Origin: Dirofilaria immitis
Lineage: Eukaryota; Nematoda; Chromadorea; Rhabditida; Onchocercidae
Reading direction: 5' to 3'
DNA length: 64,000 nucleotides
NCBI GenBank assembly: GCA_024305405.1
Contig: JAKNDB010000079.1
Location: 1 to 64,000 of the forward strand
The position numbers and the translations under genes are program-made. The notes beneath the pieces were generated by a model. It was not told the DNA's origin, searched no databases, and worked only from the letters and a program-made list of their open reading frames with translations. Shown here in pieces: positions 10,310-24,100 of this stretch (position 1 is its first letter; every line of letters begins with the position of its first letter).

Positions 10310-12700
10310 TAAACTCCAAAACGTTGCCATAAATAAAGTCCAAAGGCACTAATCTCAAACTTGAGTGATTAAACCTACGTCTACGGGTTCTTAGCCATCC
10401 GTCATTATCAGTTCTTAATTGCTATTGGCCTTTTCCTTTTCTGCAATTTCATTCTTCTGAGCTTCTTTGACAAGAAGAAATTATGGATTCTTTAATGCCA
10501 ATATATGGGTTTTTAGAGATATTCTTGATAAGTGATGTCTGTTTGTGGTGATAAATTTAATAAATTTGAATACTCAATTAACTAGGTCCATTCCACACAA
10601 AAATTATTCTTTTGCTCGTTGATTTTGCTCTTTTACTGGCCACATCTGCAGAATTGTCAGCTGTAAGCACATTTTGGAATTTATTTTGGTTTTCCTTATT
10701 TCATCTAGATTTGAATAAGTCTTCGTTGTTGTTTCGCTTCACTTCTTATCCATTTCAGAACATAACTGAATCATTCCAAAGAAATGTTTCAACATTAGTA
10801 TTTCCAGCTGATATGTTACAAAATTAATTGTTTCTACTCCATTGAAAGTGCCAGAAATTCACTTCTTGGAATCGTTGTTTCCTTGATTGTTCATAATTAG
10901 GTTTTTAAAAATATCAGCAAAGACTGGATTTTTTCTTTAATTTCGGATTACTTGAGTTTTAGCTATTCTTTTGTTATATTGCCGTATTTCCTCAGGCTAA
11001 ACTCATTACCCTTTAATTGCTGACTGAAGTCTACTTAAACAAAGTCCAAAGTTAGATGACAGCTTAATTTTGGAACTCTTCCATGGCCAACTTACGCTAT
11101 GTTTCACTATTTCTTTGAATATATTCTTCTATTGTTTGGATCGCTAATTCGTTTTTGTCCTCATTTGGTGACTCATCTATTCTCAGTAATGATGCAGTTA
11201 TTTGCTTTAATTAGAGGCATTACTGTTACAGGACTAATGACTGAACATAATGCGATTGAATTGATTTTTACATCCTTCAGAATACCGATTCCAGCTATGA
11301 TATAGTAAATTGATGTGCTGATAAGCCGAACTCCACTCGTTGGCTTCTTAATCATCAATGGTAAGAAATAATCTGCTCCGATTAATAGCTTTGTTTTCTC
11401 TCCTTTTCTATGAAATTCTGTCCGATCGATCTCCTTATTTTTTAGCAATTCATTCGCCTGGTAATTAGATATTTCAATTCTTTGTAGGTGTGAAGTGCGG
11501 TGTTCCATCGTTTCAATTTCATGGATTTATACTTAAGCGACACCGCATTTGATGTTTTTAACTCTTTCTTGAGCTTTCTATTCTTAACACTTCATTTTGC
11601 TCTCCGTTCAGCTCCAATTGCTTACAAATTTCGTTGGCGATATGGAATAATTGTGATTCTGCATTCAAAAAACTGTCACGATTGCTTGCTTCTTACTATT
11701 CTTTTGATTGATAATTATTACATCTTCACATAGCAAAATAATTGTCCTTTTACTATTCTTTTAATTTATTAATGCAACAGCAGTTGCTGGAGTTTCATTT
11801 TTCATTTTTTCACTTACGGTATTCTTTTCCTTTTTTTCTGTGTTGTCATTTTCAACTCTTTGAGATGTTTTGCACAATGCAGAATTGTGTGACTCCTACA
11901 ATGGAAGCATACTTTTTTGTAATTACATTTTCTGCTGTCATGTTTTCTCAAATATCGGAAACACAGATGCAGTTCTCTAGCTCTGACAAGTCTTTGATCG
12001 ACTCTTCTGTATTCACAGCATTCATCATTCCAATGATCTTTTGAACAGAAGACGCAAGGTTTCTTAACAGAGCTTTTTTTAGCAGAAAATACAACTGAGT
12101 TTGTATGTGATATTCTCGACTTAATTTCCTTACTTTATTTGATTCTTTTCTTGTGTAGGTCTCATTCGATCTTCTCATCTTTTACTGTATTTGATTCACA
12201 GTTTCATTTCATATTATTTCTAATTGCTTCTTCAATTTTGTTACAGTCACGTCTTTTTCTCGGTTTTGATAGATCTCCTACAAAACCCATCGTGGCAATT
12301 TCGATAGGCTTCAAAACGCTGTCAAAAATAAAATCCAAAACGCCATTAGTGGTAATTAAACCTCTAAGATTTCTTAACACGACAACGAACTAACGATTAA
12401 GATTTCGACAAGACAAATTAATATAGTAATATGAAAGAGACCTAATCCTAATATGAACCTCGAGATATTGCCCATCCAACGGAATTCGTGGACCACATCT
12501 TTTAAAAATGGCTTTGTTACTTAGGATCCTTTGCACGGTCCAGATATCAGTCCTGAGGTTATAAGAGTCATCGCCCTCTACGTGGAGCACATAAACATGA
12601 TTACTAATATGAATCGAGTTATATCATCACTTACGAATTATGCGTCTCTAACACATTCACTTCTGTTTTCTTTTATCACGAATTTTTTAGCATTTATTCG
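10310..12700 (-). mobile_element. decayed BEL/Pao element: LTR, gag, protease, truncated reverse transcriptase, integrase start
   Basis: Reading the minus strand from 12700 down: an LTR-like end (12410-12700); a gag-like region with many stops (about 12300-11800); a retropepsin-type region at 11173-11508, with LLIGADYFLPLMIKK and YYIIAGIGIL, the typical BEL/Pao LLIGADY...GPVLAGIG pattern; and at about 11100-10980 SWPWK and SNFGLCLSRLQSAIKG, the YYVSWPWK...NFGLAYGRL block that opens reverse transcriptase. Only about 0.5 kb separates this from the integrase start at about 10500-10400. Most of RT and RNase H is therefore deleted. A short LTR-like piece in the same orientation remains at 10310-10380, matching 12300-12370. 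Plus-strand ORFs over this interval are antisense shadows. Confidence 0.75.
12410..12700 (-). repeat. LTR-like end of minus-strand BEL/Pao copy
   Basis: Inverse-complement counterpart of 9990-10260 (see that entry for the shared blocks). It lies upstream of the gag-like region, as a 5' LTR should. The minus-strand ORF at 12390-12590 lies inside it and is not treated as a gene. Confidence 0.55.
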
Positions 12701-12740
12701 TGACACCAAGGACCTCGGCAGGATCTATGGAAATTGTCGA

Positions 12741-12915
12741 TCACTTTACATTCAGTAGCAGAACTGACTTAGTCTTATCATCATCGGTCTTTGGTGTAAA
12801 CTCGAACCTCCCACATACATTATTTACCGACTGCGCCTCTACGCGTTTCATCACATAGTCGACATCTGGGAACATTTCATTTGGTTTATGACCTAATCGA
12901 ATCCTTCTCACGAAA
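12741..12915 (-). other. unassigned open segment of about 55 codons
   Basis: An uninterrupted minus-strand reading contains RRIRLGHKPNEMFPDVDYV, then a GRFEFTPKTDDDKTKSVLLL stretch, and ends NVK-TGA at 12741. Composition and lack of stops look more protein-like than the surrounding DNA, but I do not recognise the family. It sits just outside the LTR-like end of the minus-strand retroelement, so it could be a captured terminal exon, part of an older element or chance. Confidence 0.3.
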
Positions 12916-14930
12916 AAACAAAATATTCAGATTAAGAGCTGTTAGAATGTAAATATAAAATAATTGCATGACTTCTAAAATTTGAAAAAGGTATTTCTTT
13001 TTCTTTTAAACTGTCAGACATTTGATATTTTTGAAAAATTTTATTTGAAAATATTATAATTCAAATAACCCGTCGCAATGTTAAAAAGAAAGGAAAAAAA
13101 AGTTAAAAATGTTATCAGAGAAAATTTTTATAAAATTAAAAAATTTTGCCAACAAAATACAATTAAACATCAATTATAATTGAGTTAAAGCTGCTAAAAG
13201 AAAGGAATATGCGAGTTGCGATAATTATAAATGAAATAAATAAAAAGATTCGAGTAATAAAAGATTTTTCGTTTACATATTCGAACCAATCTCCTAATCA
13301 GCTGAATTAAGTTAAAAATATGAAACTCAGTACAACTTATTTCTTTTCTTTTTGATCATTTCTTTAGTGGAACATTAAATTTTTTTCCTATTTAAAAAAA
13401 TAGAACATCTCATCATTTTAAATATAATCGTAGAGAGATGGAATGTACATTATGAATAGTAACAATCGCAATATTTCTCGTCCTATTAACACTGAATAGA
13501 TGTCATGAATAACAAACGCGATCTCATTAGTTCTACTAAAATTTTTAAAATTTTATCAAAATTTTAAATCTGCTCTGAAAATATCCTTATTACTATTATT
13601 ATTTCCCATTACTTTCTACAATAAAAAAATTCAAAGACTGCTAAAAAAGATAAACTATTAACTTCAGCAATATTTATAATACAAAAATATCATTTGAAAA
13701 CAACAACACTAAAAAGGAAAAGTATAGGTTTTTACAAAAAAATACGGAAAGAAAAATTAGCTACTTGAAAGTGCATTCAAAAAAAGGCTTTATTTCAAAA
13801 ATTTTCTATGAAGTTCTTCATTTATCTAAGCTTTTCAAAAAGCTAAAGAATGACTTGCCTTCAGTAGAAATCCAGTATAATAGAGACTTTATAATCAAGT
13901 AGCGTACCAAAAACCTAAATTAAAATCTAAGTTTTAGTGAATCACAAAATCATTCAGTAGTTCTGGAGAAGATGGTGAGTTAACACTAACTAACTAATCC
14001 ATAGAAAATAATAATGCGATAAAGTGATGAAAAGAAGGACACGAAATCGTTTTCATTTCGATTAGTATATATCTATGAATTATTTACTTTCACTTATCAA
14101 TTGATTTTTGATAGATCGAAAAAAATCGAAAGTATTGCAAGTTACCTATGAAATTCACTTTAAATTTTAAAATTAAGACCAAAAATACATCTACACGAAT
14201 AATGAAAGCGACAGGAATGTACAAATATTACAAAACAATAGCTTTTACTTTAGACCATAGTTATGTATAACGATGTAAACATGATATAGCTCGAGCAGTT
14301 GATAAGCGCACATCAATATCGTGATCTTTTAGTAGTAACATCAATCCTGGATAATAATACATATATGAAATAAGCCTAAGTAATTATTCATACAGTTTCA
14401 TAATTCAAAACCATTTTCTCGAGTAGCATTATTATAAATAATTGAATCGAACTTAAAAATTTATTAGACAGAAATATGATTTCGAAGAAATGTTTTCGTT
14501 GCAAGATTTAAGATTCAAATAATCGAATATTTTCTCTCACTTTAGTGGAATTATTCGAGTGGATGGATCACCATTATTACATCAAAATATTCACTACGAA
14601 AACTCTAGATTATTCAGTGTTTTGTAAAATTAAAATCTATTTTATCTAGTTTTTAATTAAGAAGGAAAACCCTCGTATGAATATTCTGAATAAACTATAA
14701 AATTGAATTTTAGTAACTAATACATATAAGCCCATCAATCGAAAAAAATAATGTAAAGCAATAAAAGAACAAAATCATTGTTCATTCAAATTCACCGTTA
14801 GAGACATTTTTTTTTATTCCATCAAATTTCACGAAACCTTATAAAAATTAGGTTAACAAGCAAATTAATAATCTTATTATTATCCAAAATACGATCAGGA
14901 AACAAAAAATGGATTTTTACTAAAGTGAAA
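12916..14930. other. intergenic, no gene seen
   Basis: AT-rich DNA between the retroelement cluster and the 3' end of MROH1. It should contain the MROH1 3' UTR near 14930. No conserved coding segment was recognised on either strand. Confidence 0.5.
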
Positions 14931-15134
14931 TTAAAAACGACCTGCAAATATTAATTCTTTCGAAACAGTGCTTCGTAATTCTGGTGTTAATTCACCCAAT
15001 AAAAACCTGTCATGTGAGCCGCATTGGAACGGATACGAGGCGATGCACTTTTGAAATAATTATTACAATTCAAAGCATAATAATTGATACGATCAGGAAA
15101 TGAAAAAGCCTAAAAATGGATTTTTACTAAAGTT
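14891..15134. repeat. short imperfect direct repeat around the last MROH1 exon
   Basis: ACGATCAGGAAA...AATGGATTTTTACTAAAGT occurs at 14891-14925, just beyond the MROH1 stop, and again at 15089-15133, where it covers the acceptor and first codons of the last exon. This looks like a local duplication of the start of that exon; the copy beyond the stop would be 3' UTR. Confidence 0.6.
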
Positions 15135-18100
15135 ATCAATTTAAAAATTTGCGGAAAATTATCCTGAAATATTCTACCATTTTTCGCAAAGCATCCGAAT
15201 TTAAAATTACTCTCAATATTATTGAAAATCTTTCATGTTTTTAACACAAAAACTAATCAGACGATAATATCAGTGAAAGAGGATTTCTAATACTTCTTAT
15301 CCTACCGCACAAATATTAAATATAAGTAGTTCAAAAGAAAACAAACATAAATTACACGAAAAATGACTTACTAAGGTTACACTAAATTCTTTCAAAAATT
15401 GACGATAATTATGGCATTGTTCATCTATTTTCAAGTCTCGTTCAATTAACGACATCAATCGATCGGAATTTAGGAGCGAACTTACCGACAAAAGGCATCG
15501 TGCACACATCGGAAATAAATTTTTCATAAAAGTGAGAGAAAAATTTCAAATTAAAATATTTCCAATGATGTAAAAGCAAATTCGCAAAATTTATTTGAAC
15601 ATAATTCAAGAAAAAAAATCAATTTTAATGTACTACTGCAAATCAGAAATGGTGAAAATCAGGAAATAACTGAATTACCACGAGTTTCAGTTATGTAAGA
15701 TGAGGCTAACTATTAGCCTAATTAATCAAAGATTAAAAAATGGAGCTAGGTCAACTACCATCATAAAGCTTTGTTAGAAAACCATATAGTACTGACGTCT
15801 TAAACCAGCATTCTGATAATTGGTATTATAAATTTCTAATGATAATAAAGAGTAAAATAAAATAATTCCTAAATCTGTAGTATAATGAATTTCAACAACT
15901 CACAGGTTATCATCAATAATTCATACATTCATCATCAAATCTAAAGAATTTGAAAAATTTTCAGAAAATAAATTAAAATTGTTACCTGCTTGACTTGATC
16001 TTCCTCATCATTCAAATGCAAAATAATTGAAACAATATTTATAAGTAACTGTTCGCGATATGCATCGCAACTACCCACACGCTGACCTAATTCACCAAGT
16101 AAACTAAATGATACAGCACGCAATGCACTGCTTTCCTAAAATTAGTATAAAACTAACTGAATGAAGAAAATGGGAGGTATAATTAATTGAGAAAGGAACA
16201 TCATAAAAAATGTTCAAAATTTAGCTTATCCAATATCTAGATATTAAAAATAACAGCATTAATGATATCATCGCTTATTCGATGAAGCTTAAAATTCCAA
16301 ACAGATTTGGAAAAATTGTGTAAGGTAATAATATTAATTTAATATTATTACCTTACACAATTTTTTGTGAATAATACTCCATCTTTTAAAAAAGAATAAT
16401 AAAATTTACACACTTTTTCAAAACATGGTCGCAATTTCAACAGTACATTCGATAGTATATTCTCGAGATGTGTATTCGGCACACGTGTAGAAAGTTTATT
16501 CAATGCGTTAACTGCTTCCATTGCAATCTGAAATAAATACTTTGAAAATTTACGAAAATGACTATGTAATTATGCAATGAAGAAGAAAAACTAGAAATCA
16601 TACAAACAGATTTTCTTCAAAAGACAATTTTTTAATAATAAAAATTTTAATAACAAAAAAGTAATAAATAAAAACAGTAATTTACCTCATCCCGACGATC
16701 ACCACTATCATCTAATCCGGCCATTGCCGCTTGTATTGCATCCGACGAATATTTGTTTAAAATGGAATCACTACAGCAAGCCAAATCACCAAGTCCACGT
16801 ACAGCTAACTTCAAATTAAAAAACTCCAAATTATATTCGTACGAAAAATAGACATATATTATTATCACCCGTATATATTCATATAAAAATTTCCATTGCT
16901 TACTTTTCGGATCTTTAAATTACGATCTTCCAATGCCATCATTAAGTTTGTAATTAGTCCTCAAGAAGCTTATTATCTGCTTCTCCTTCTTCATTCGGAC
17001 ATCTAAAAAAAGATATGTCATATCTCAATGATTTTACTCAGTGACTACGAGACATTATAAACTTAAAGAAATGCAATATTATTCGTTACACAGTCAAAAT
17101 GCTTCTACGTTTCTTTTTCATACTTTTCAGAAAAAAGATTATATAGTGTTGACACGCACCGTTTAGTTAAAGCAGACAGAACTGCTACTGCAGCAATACG
17201 ATATGCATCACTGGGAGATTGCATACGCGGTATCATCAATGTTACAAGTGGTCGTATCCATTCAGGACGATGTTCACTCAATGAACGAGTTAAAACTGCT
17301 ATCTGCAAAAACGATAAGCATAGAAATGCAACTATATTAAATATTGCATAAATAGTAACAACAGTATATAAATGATTATCAAATAAAAGTGGAGGATTAT
17401 TCAGGCGAAAAGAATAATAATATTATAAATAAAAGAAAACAAAAATGAGTAAATAATTATTTTCAGAAGAAATTACTGGTAATCCTTAATATATGCTAAG
17501 AAATTTATCTTGAGAACCAACACCATTCGTAAAATGCAGTGTATCGATACAATCACTCCATGCACGTTCTGAATTCATCTTTTCAACGATAGCATCATCG
17601 AGTGTTCGAAGAAACAAATTTCGCAAAGCTTGAGATGCCAGAGCAGCTGGTGTAGATGATAGTCGACGTAATTCCGGAGTGATGATCGACGATTTTATTC
17701 CTGAACATCATAGTATATTCAGACAATTTTTGCGAAGGTAAAAAACAAAAAAGACAATAAGAAAAAAGACACCTAATTGAAAGCACGGAATATATACTAG
17801 CTTGGAAGGACAATCAAGAAATTAGACAGGAGGATTAGATCATACATATCTACGATCTAAGCAAAAATTATGAACTTTTCAGAAATTCTACCATCTTTTT
17901 CCTTCATCAATACTGGATATTGAGTATCAATAACAGCTGCAAGAAATTGTACCAGTGCTGCTAAAATATTTGGAATCCGCTTGAAAAGTTCTACTTCTGG
18001 CTCACCAGCCTGAAATGTAGGAATTCTTATTTACTTTTTAGCAATTTTTTCATTTCTGAAGACTAGAAAAGTAGCTGAGAATTTGATTGCGGACTAAAAT

Positions 18101-21100
18101 GCATTTATTTAATATTACAGCTATGGCAGATTTTTCTTATGCGTCATTTCGTTGCAAGAATCAGAAAACCTTCAGCTGTCAATGGAAAAATACATTACCA
18201 CATAATAAAACAGGAATAATACTCATCAATACAATAAACTATATCCGATTTCATCAGATAATAACTTATATAATGCTGAAATTTCAAAAACAAAAACAAA
18301 AATTAAAAAGAAAAAAGCAGAAATAAAAACATTACTTTAATGATTTCTGCAACTGCTGCTGCTAGTGTACAAACTTCAGGTTTCACAATTTTCACTGATG
18401 ATCCAGCACCAGTATCCAGAATTTCGAACGGCACCTCGGATGTTTCCGATGAACCACATCCAGTTGATATCAAATCCAACAAATAATCAACAATCAGTGG
18501 GAACAGAGAATGATCATGCGACATTGTATGCCATGCATCAATCATTGATCTGAATGGACAGAATAAATAAAAAAATTAAAAAAGATCAAAAATATTTCGA
18601 AACATTATAGAGAAGAGAAAATAATGTCCAAATCTTTGCACTGTAACAATTCACTCTGACTGCATCTATAAACCAATTGTAAGTATGATTTCAAATCTTT
18701 TAGTCTAAAGGATATAAACCAAAACGATTCTACTCGCATACCCGCCGTTCCCAATCACATGAGTTTATTATTCTATAAAACCGCACTTTAATTTTTTGAA
18801 AACATATGATATTTTTGAGATTCAAAATTTTTGAATACTTACAAAGAATAAGGTAATGGTCTGACCAGCATGACATCGATACAAGCATAAAGCTGATGAT
18901 ATGCAAATGCTATTAAAGCTGCCAATAAATCGGTATATGTTTGAACGCATGCATGTATATCCGGTAATTTATTTAATAACGTTGTCACTAGAGTATCAGC
19001 CTATAAAGTAGGATTATCCTTTGCTTAGTCATCAGCAATTCGAATTTTAATGTCAGCATCTGCAAAAGGATTTAGAAGCGAAACCAAAATTCAAATCAAA
19101 TAAATAAGTAAGCAATAAGTTACCTCAGCAGAAAGAGTATCGCCTCGATGTGTAAGCATACTGGTAAGTAATTGAGCAGCTGCTGAACTAACTTGACTTT
19201 GGCGATCACTTAGCATGCCAAATAAACCTGATATATATGTTTGTATTTGGGACTGTGGCAAACGGCTGTCAGTAATCTGTAAATGCAAATTAAAAATTGA
19301 AAAAACAAAGGTCAAGAAATTAATCAGAGAATCACTTTAGATTACTTGTTTTGATATTATTTTGAAAAATATTGAACTTCATTTAATATCTAATACATTA
19401 ATGGACATTTTTTGTATTATAAAATGAAATAAGAAATTAATAGAAAAATCCAAAGATTACTTACATCAGCCATAACCTTAATAGCTTTCCGTGAAAGCAT
19501 TCCTTCCAGTTTACCCTCGTCACCAAGATACTTATTGATGAATATAGTCGGATCAAATAAGGTATTATCAACGCTGTCTCGTGCAAGACCTGCAATGTAG
19601 CTATCATGTTTTCAAAAATTGGAAACATATTCCATAAATTAAGTCGAAATAGTTACCTCCTTCATACAATTTTTCTGAATATTAAATGACCTTTATAGAC
19701 ATGAGCAAGTCGAAATGTCCAGTAAACAGCTCGCAATGCAGCATGACGAACAGCACATAATGAATCGGCAATTCGTGGTACTAGCCGAGCTAACAGTGAT
19801 GACATAGGGCCAAACTCATTTGCACGCTAAATAAAAAATTAAACAAATTAACAGGAATTTAAAAATGATTTAATGTGATAGATCACAATAAATTCTAATT
19901 TTTTTCAACATCAGTGATCATCTTTTGCATTTCATTAATAATTATCACGGTAGAACAAGCAATTCCTAGCAATATGTATATCCATCTTCAATGTACAATT
20001 ATCAGTAATGACGTTAAAGGGAAGAATCTAAATTTTTATCATTTCGCTGTATCATATCATTTCTACATAAGTTTCTAATGGCAAAGAAATTAAGTTATAA
20101 TCTAAAACTACAAATATAAAATACTTACACCAAGGGCAAAATCTGTAGCATGTTCAAAATAAACCGTAAGTACACGTAATGTAGCATCGACAGCCCGTAA
20201 ACGTTCATGGTCAGCAGCAGAAGCATAATATGGTTGAAAAAGCTGCAAAAATATCGTCAAAATTATTTAAGCTTTTAAATAAATATGTATCTTTGAGCGA
20301 AATGAAATTTCAAATTTAATGAAATCTGAAAATTCTATAATTCTTAACAATTAGCTCGCCTATTGTTTTCGATTATAATTAACAAAGACAAATTCGGAAT
20401 TCATTCAAACATCGGAATTCCAATTCAAACTGCTTGACTTAATTATGGTTCATCCACAGTTTACGTTTCTTTCTATAACTATATATAATATACCGAAGTA
20501 TGTTTACGAGTGCAAAGTTTTTACTGATTTTGTCCTTACAAGGAAAACTATAGATTTCAGTATGACAATGATATATATCACTGCCATGTTAAATTCATTT
20601 TTTGTCTTAATTAAAAAATGGGATTGCTAAGGACTCATTTAATCGGTAATTACTACGCTATCATATAGCAATCAAGAACACAATTTGTAACATCTATGAA
20701 CATGAATTTATTGTTTGCATTAACTTTTCTTTGCTATTCTAAATCATCAGCTTAAATTATTTGAATATAAAAGCGACAATAGATATACCTTTAACAAATG
20801 CGTGACAGTTCCAACGACTGCTTTTTTCTTAATTATTTGCTCGATTGCCATATGGTATTGATTTACTGTAGCTTCCATCATTGTTGAACTTTCATCATCG
20901 TCAATCTACAAGTGAACTTATTTTTGCAAAATTTTCCATCGTAATTTAATGTGGAAACGGGTTGTTTTTTTCGTTTTCTTAGAAAAATTGTAAACTATAT
21001 GTGAAAAATTTGTATCATAAAAAAATCACTTCAGCACTAGCAAGAAGCAGCTTAATGCTGTCAAAAATATAAAGATTTCCAAAAATAAAAACATTCCAGA

Positions 21101-24100
21101 AACTAAACAAAATTTTGCAAGCTTATATTGCTTATAAAATGGAATTCTCGTTTTTACTTTATTCAAATTATTTCACTAATGAGAAGGCCATATTATCTGA
21201 AGAAGTACGAGAATTCCAAAAAATATAAAAAGATAGAAATATTTGGGACGATGCACTCAAATATTTCTATCCTTTTATCAAATATATCAAAATTATTAAC
21301 TGCAGCATCAATTAAAATTGGTGTCGCATTATTTAAACTGCATTTTCCTAAAATATAAGCTTACCTTTCAGAAATAAGCTACTATAATTCTAATATATGT
21401 AAAAATAATCTATTGTAAATCTATTGAATAATCTTTTAATGCCAAAAAAGCTAACAGTTTTTAAGCCACTTCGTTCACGACATAAAGGAATTGTGTAACT
21501 TGTTAAAACATAACCGATTTGCCAAATATCATCATCGGATATAGCTGGTTCCAATGAACTAAAATCATAAAAAGTATTAGAAATTCACAAATATTCAAAA
21601 AAATGTCAATCTTCACATCTTAAGAAAAACATCTTATCTAATTTCCAGAAGTAATCACTTTATCTTTACTATTGAAGATAATATTTGAATAAAACTGGAA
21701 TAATGATAACAATCAAATATTTCCCTACAGATAATAAGCACTGCTAATAATAAATATTGCTAATGATTGTAAAAACTAAAATATTAATTATATTATCGAG
21801 GAACTGTCCAAAAGAATAAAACTGTAACTAACACCAAAGCAGCAACTGCTTTACCAGCAAGTAACCTTATGGAATTCGATAAAGTTTCCGGTGATTCGGA
21901 TTCAATATAATCCTGAACTTAAAGTATGATAAGCACAAAATTGTAATTCTAGAAAAACAAAAACAAATAACTCTTCATAAAACATTTCCTTAAGAGAAGC
22001 TCATTTCAACTATTAACAGTTAGTAGCTGTGGCAAGAAATGAGAGAAGGAAGGAGAAGAAAATCACTAACTTTAATATGATTCAAAAGTTCCGTACGACA
22101 TTCCAAATGATATTCTGTCACGAGATGCCCTGGACCGACTGAGAGCGCAATCAAATATATTGTTTCCAGTAAAGCTTCTCGAACAACCACTTCCTGCTAA
22201 AAGTTATTCTATTTATTCAGATGAAATTACCATCCCCTTTGTCATTTCACATTTTTTTCCTTTCTCAGAAAAATTGCATTTAATTCTACTCTCTGATTAG
22301 CAATCCCAGTATTAGCAAAACATTATTTCGAAAGAAAATCATCGTAATTTCAGCGTCAAATCTTTTGAAATTCAACATATTAATTAATTAGGTATCAGCA
22401 GAAAAGTATACATGCTAGAATTTAATATATTAATTAATTAGATCATTAGCAAGATTATCAGCGGTAGAGATTATCTAATTTTTATTAGTCGTCACTTTAA
22501 AACTAAATCTATTTCAAAAAGTAATGCTAATCAGGCGATCACTTAGAAAATTATTTATAAAACTAGTCCTACTTAAATTCCCTTTCACGAGCAATGTGAA
22601 ACTCTAACTTTTGGATTTTCCAAATATCGTCGTAAAAATACAAGCACTGTCTGTTCTAGTCTTTGTGTAACTACATCGACTGGACAATGATAAACTACGT
22701 GACCTAAAAAATTTCGAACATTTTTACATACAATATAATTTGTGTTTTTCTTTTTCTAATTTTTCTGATAAAACATTTTAAAATATAAATCAAACCATAG
22801 CTAAGCATGACCGTAGCACGCAAATTAATCATTTCCTGATCCGTGTACTGTTTGTATGGCATAGCATCCTGAATTTACGTAAAATTACCAAAGTCTTGAA
22901 TTTCAAATAAAGAGGGAAAGAAAATTTTGAAAAATCAATAATATTCTAGTATAAACAATGCGAAATAACTGTAATTTAAAAAAATTTTCAAAAAAATATT
23001 TTACAAAAGATTTAAAAATTTTATTACCTTAATAAATCCAAATAATCCGGAACTTTTTTCAAATTCTCCCACTTAGCAATATTTTCAAGTTCTGTAAGCA
23101 CCAAATCAGTATGCGTCGTAGCGCAATAACCAATCGCTTGAGCACAACCTGTACGTTCAACTTGTTGTGCATGCAGTGTTGAACGAAACAGCAAAATAAG
23201 ATGATCAACAACAAAACTTGTATTTGTTGATAATGCCAAAGCACCACCAAGACATCGCATTAGAAATGCCTAAAAATCAGCAATTTCAAAAACTGATTAT
23301 AAAAAAATTCAAAAAAGATTTGAAGAGTCGACCATGTACAAATTTACCCTACAGTTAAACAATCTAATTATAGATTCAAAAAGTACGTTGCTATAATACC
23401 AACTATTCACTGAATATCATCTCTTTTTCATAGATATTACCTAAGTAAACGTCATATAGTCGTAAAGATAAATTTCAATGAATAGGTCTGCAAAAGAAAA
23501 ATAATAAGATTTAGAATTTAATATTTTTTTGCATGGTTCCCTGAGACAGGTAGACATCATCTGTTCAAGTAATATCTATAAAAAGATGACAATTCAGTGA
23601 ATGGATTTATAAAATAGAGATATAATAGTAAGATTAGGAATTTAATGTTTTTCCCAAGGTTTCTCTGAAATATTGACTTTTTCTTCGGGTGCATCAACAT
23701 ATAAATTGAATTGTTTTCCCATAGCAGCTGCAAGTGCACATCTCCATTCACCATCGTTCACATTTCTCACACACGAATCTAACAAATCAAGTATGTGTGC
23801 ATGCCATCGTGCAATACGTGCAAGACGAAGCTCACAGACTGCACTATTACCTCCTTCTAACGTATTGTTGAGTGCACCTGGCGGTGATAAACCTAAAATT
23901 AGCACGATGAAATTGGAAAACAAACAAGTAATAAAAATTTAAATTAAGAGTTTACAAATTTTTCAGTTTCATTATTAAATTACTTAAAAGCAAGCGATTT
24001 TATCATCTCAAAGCGCAAAACTAAATTAAATTACATAAAGGACTTATTTTTCAATACAACAAGTAATTCATCGCAACGTTTTGGTAGGATATCTCGCAGT

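Noticed and set aside
12390..12590. Minus-strand ORF of 66 codons
   Set aside because: It falls in the LTR-like region shared in inverse orientation with 10040-10260, where the frame is not conserved.
10612..12758. Series of plus-strand ORFs with hydrophobic translations
   Set aside because: They lie antisense to the minus-strand BEL/Pao fragment, which carries recognisable protease and RT blocks.
15540..15660. Alternative MROH1 exon with a good GTAAGT donor at about 15490 (HHWKYFNLKFFSHFYEKF...)
   Set aside because: It would replace the conserved MCARCLLSV segment and does not align with the family; the alignment needs exon 15372-15509 directly after VKQ.
23450..23680. Possible duplicated exon in an MROH1 intron
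   Set aside because: 23480-23570 resembles 23610-23690 weakly, but only over intron and donor sequence; no open conserved coding copy results.
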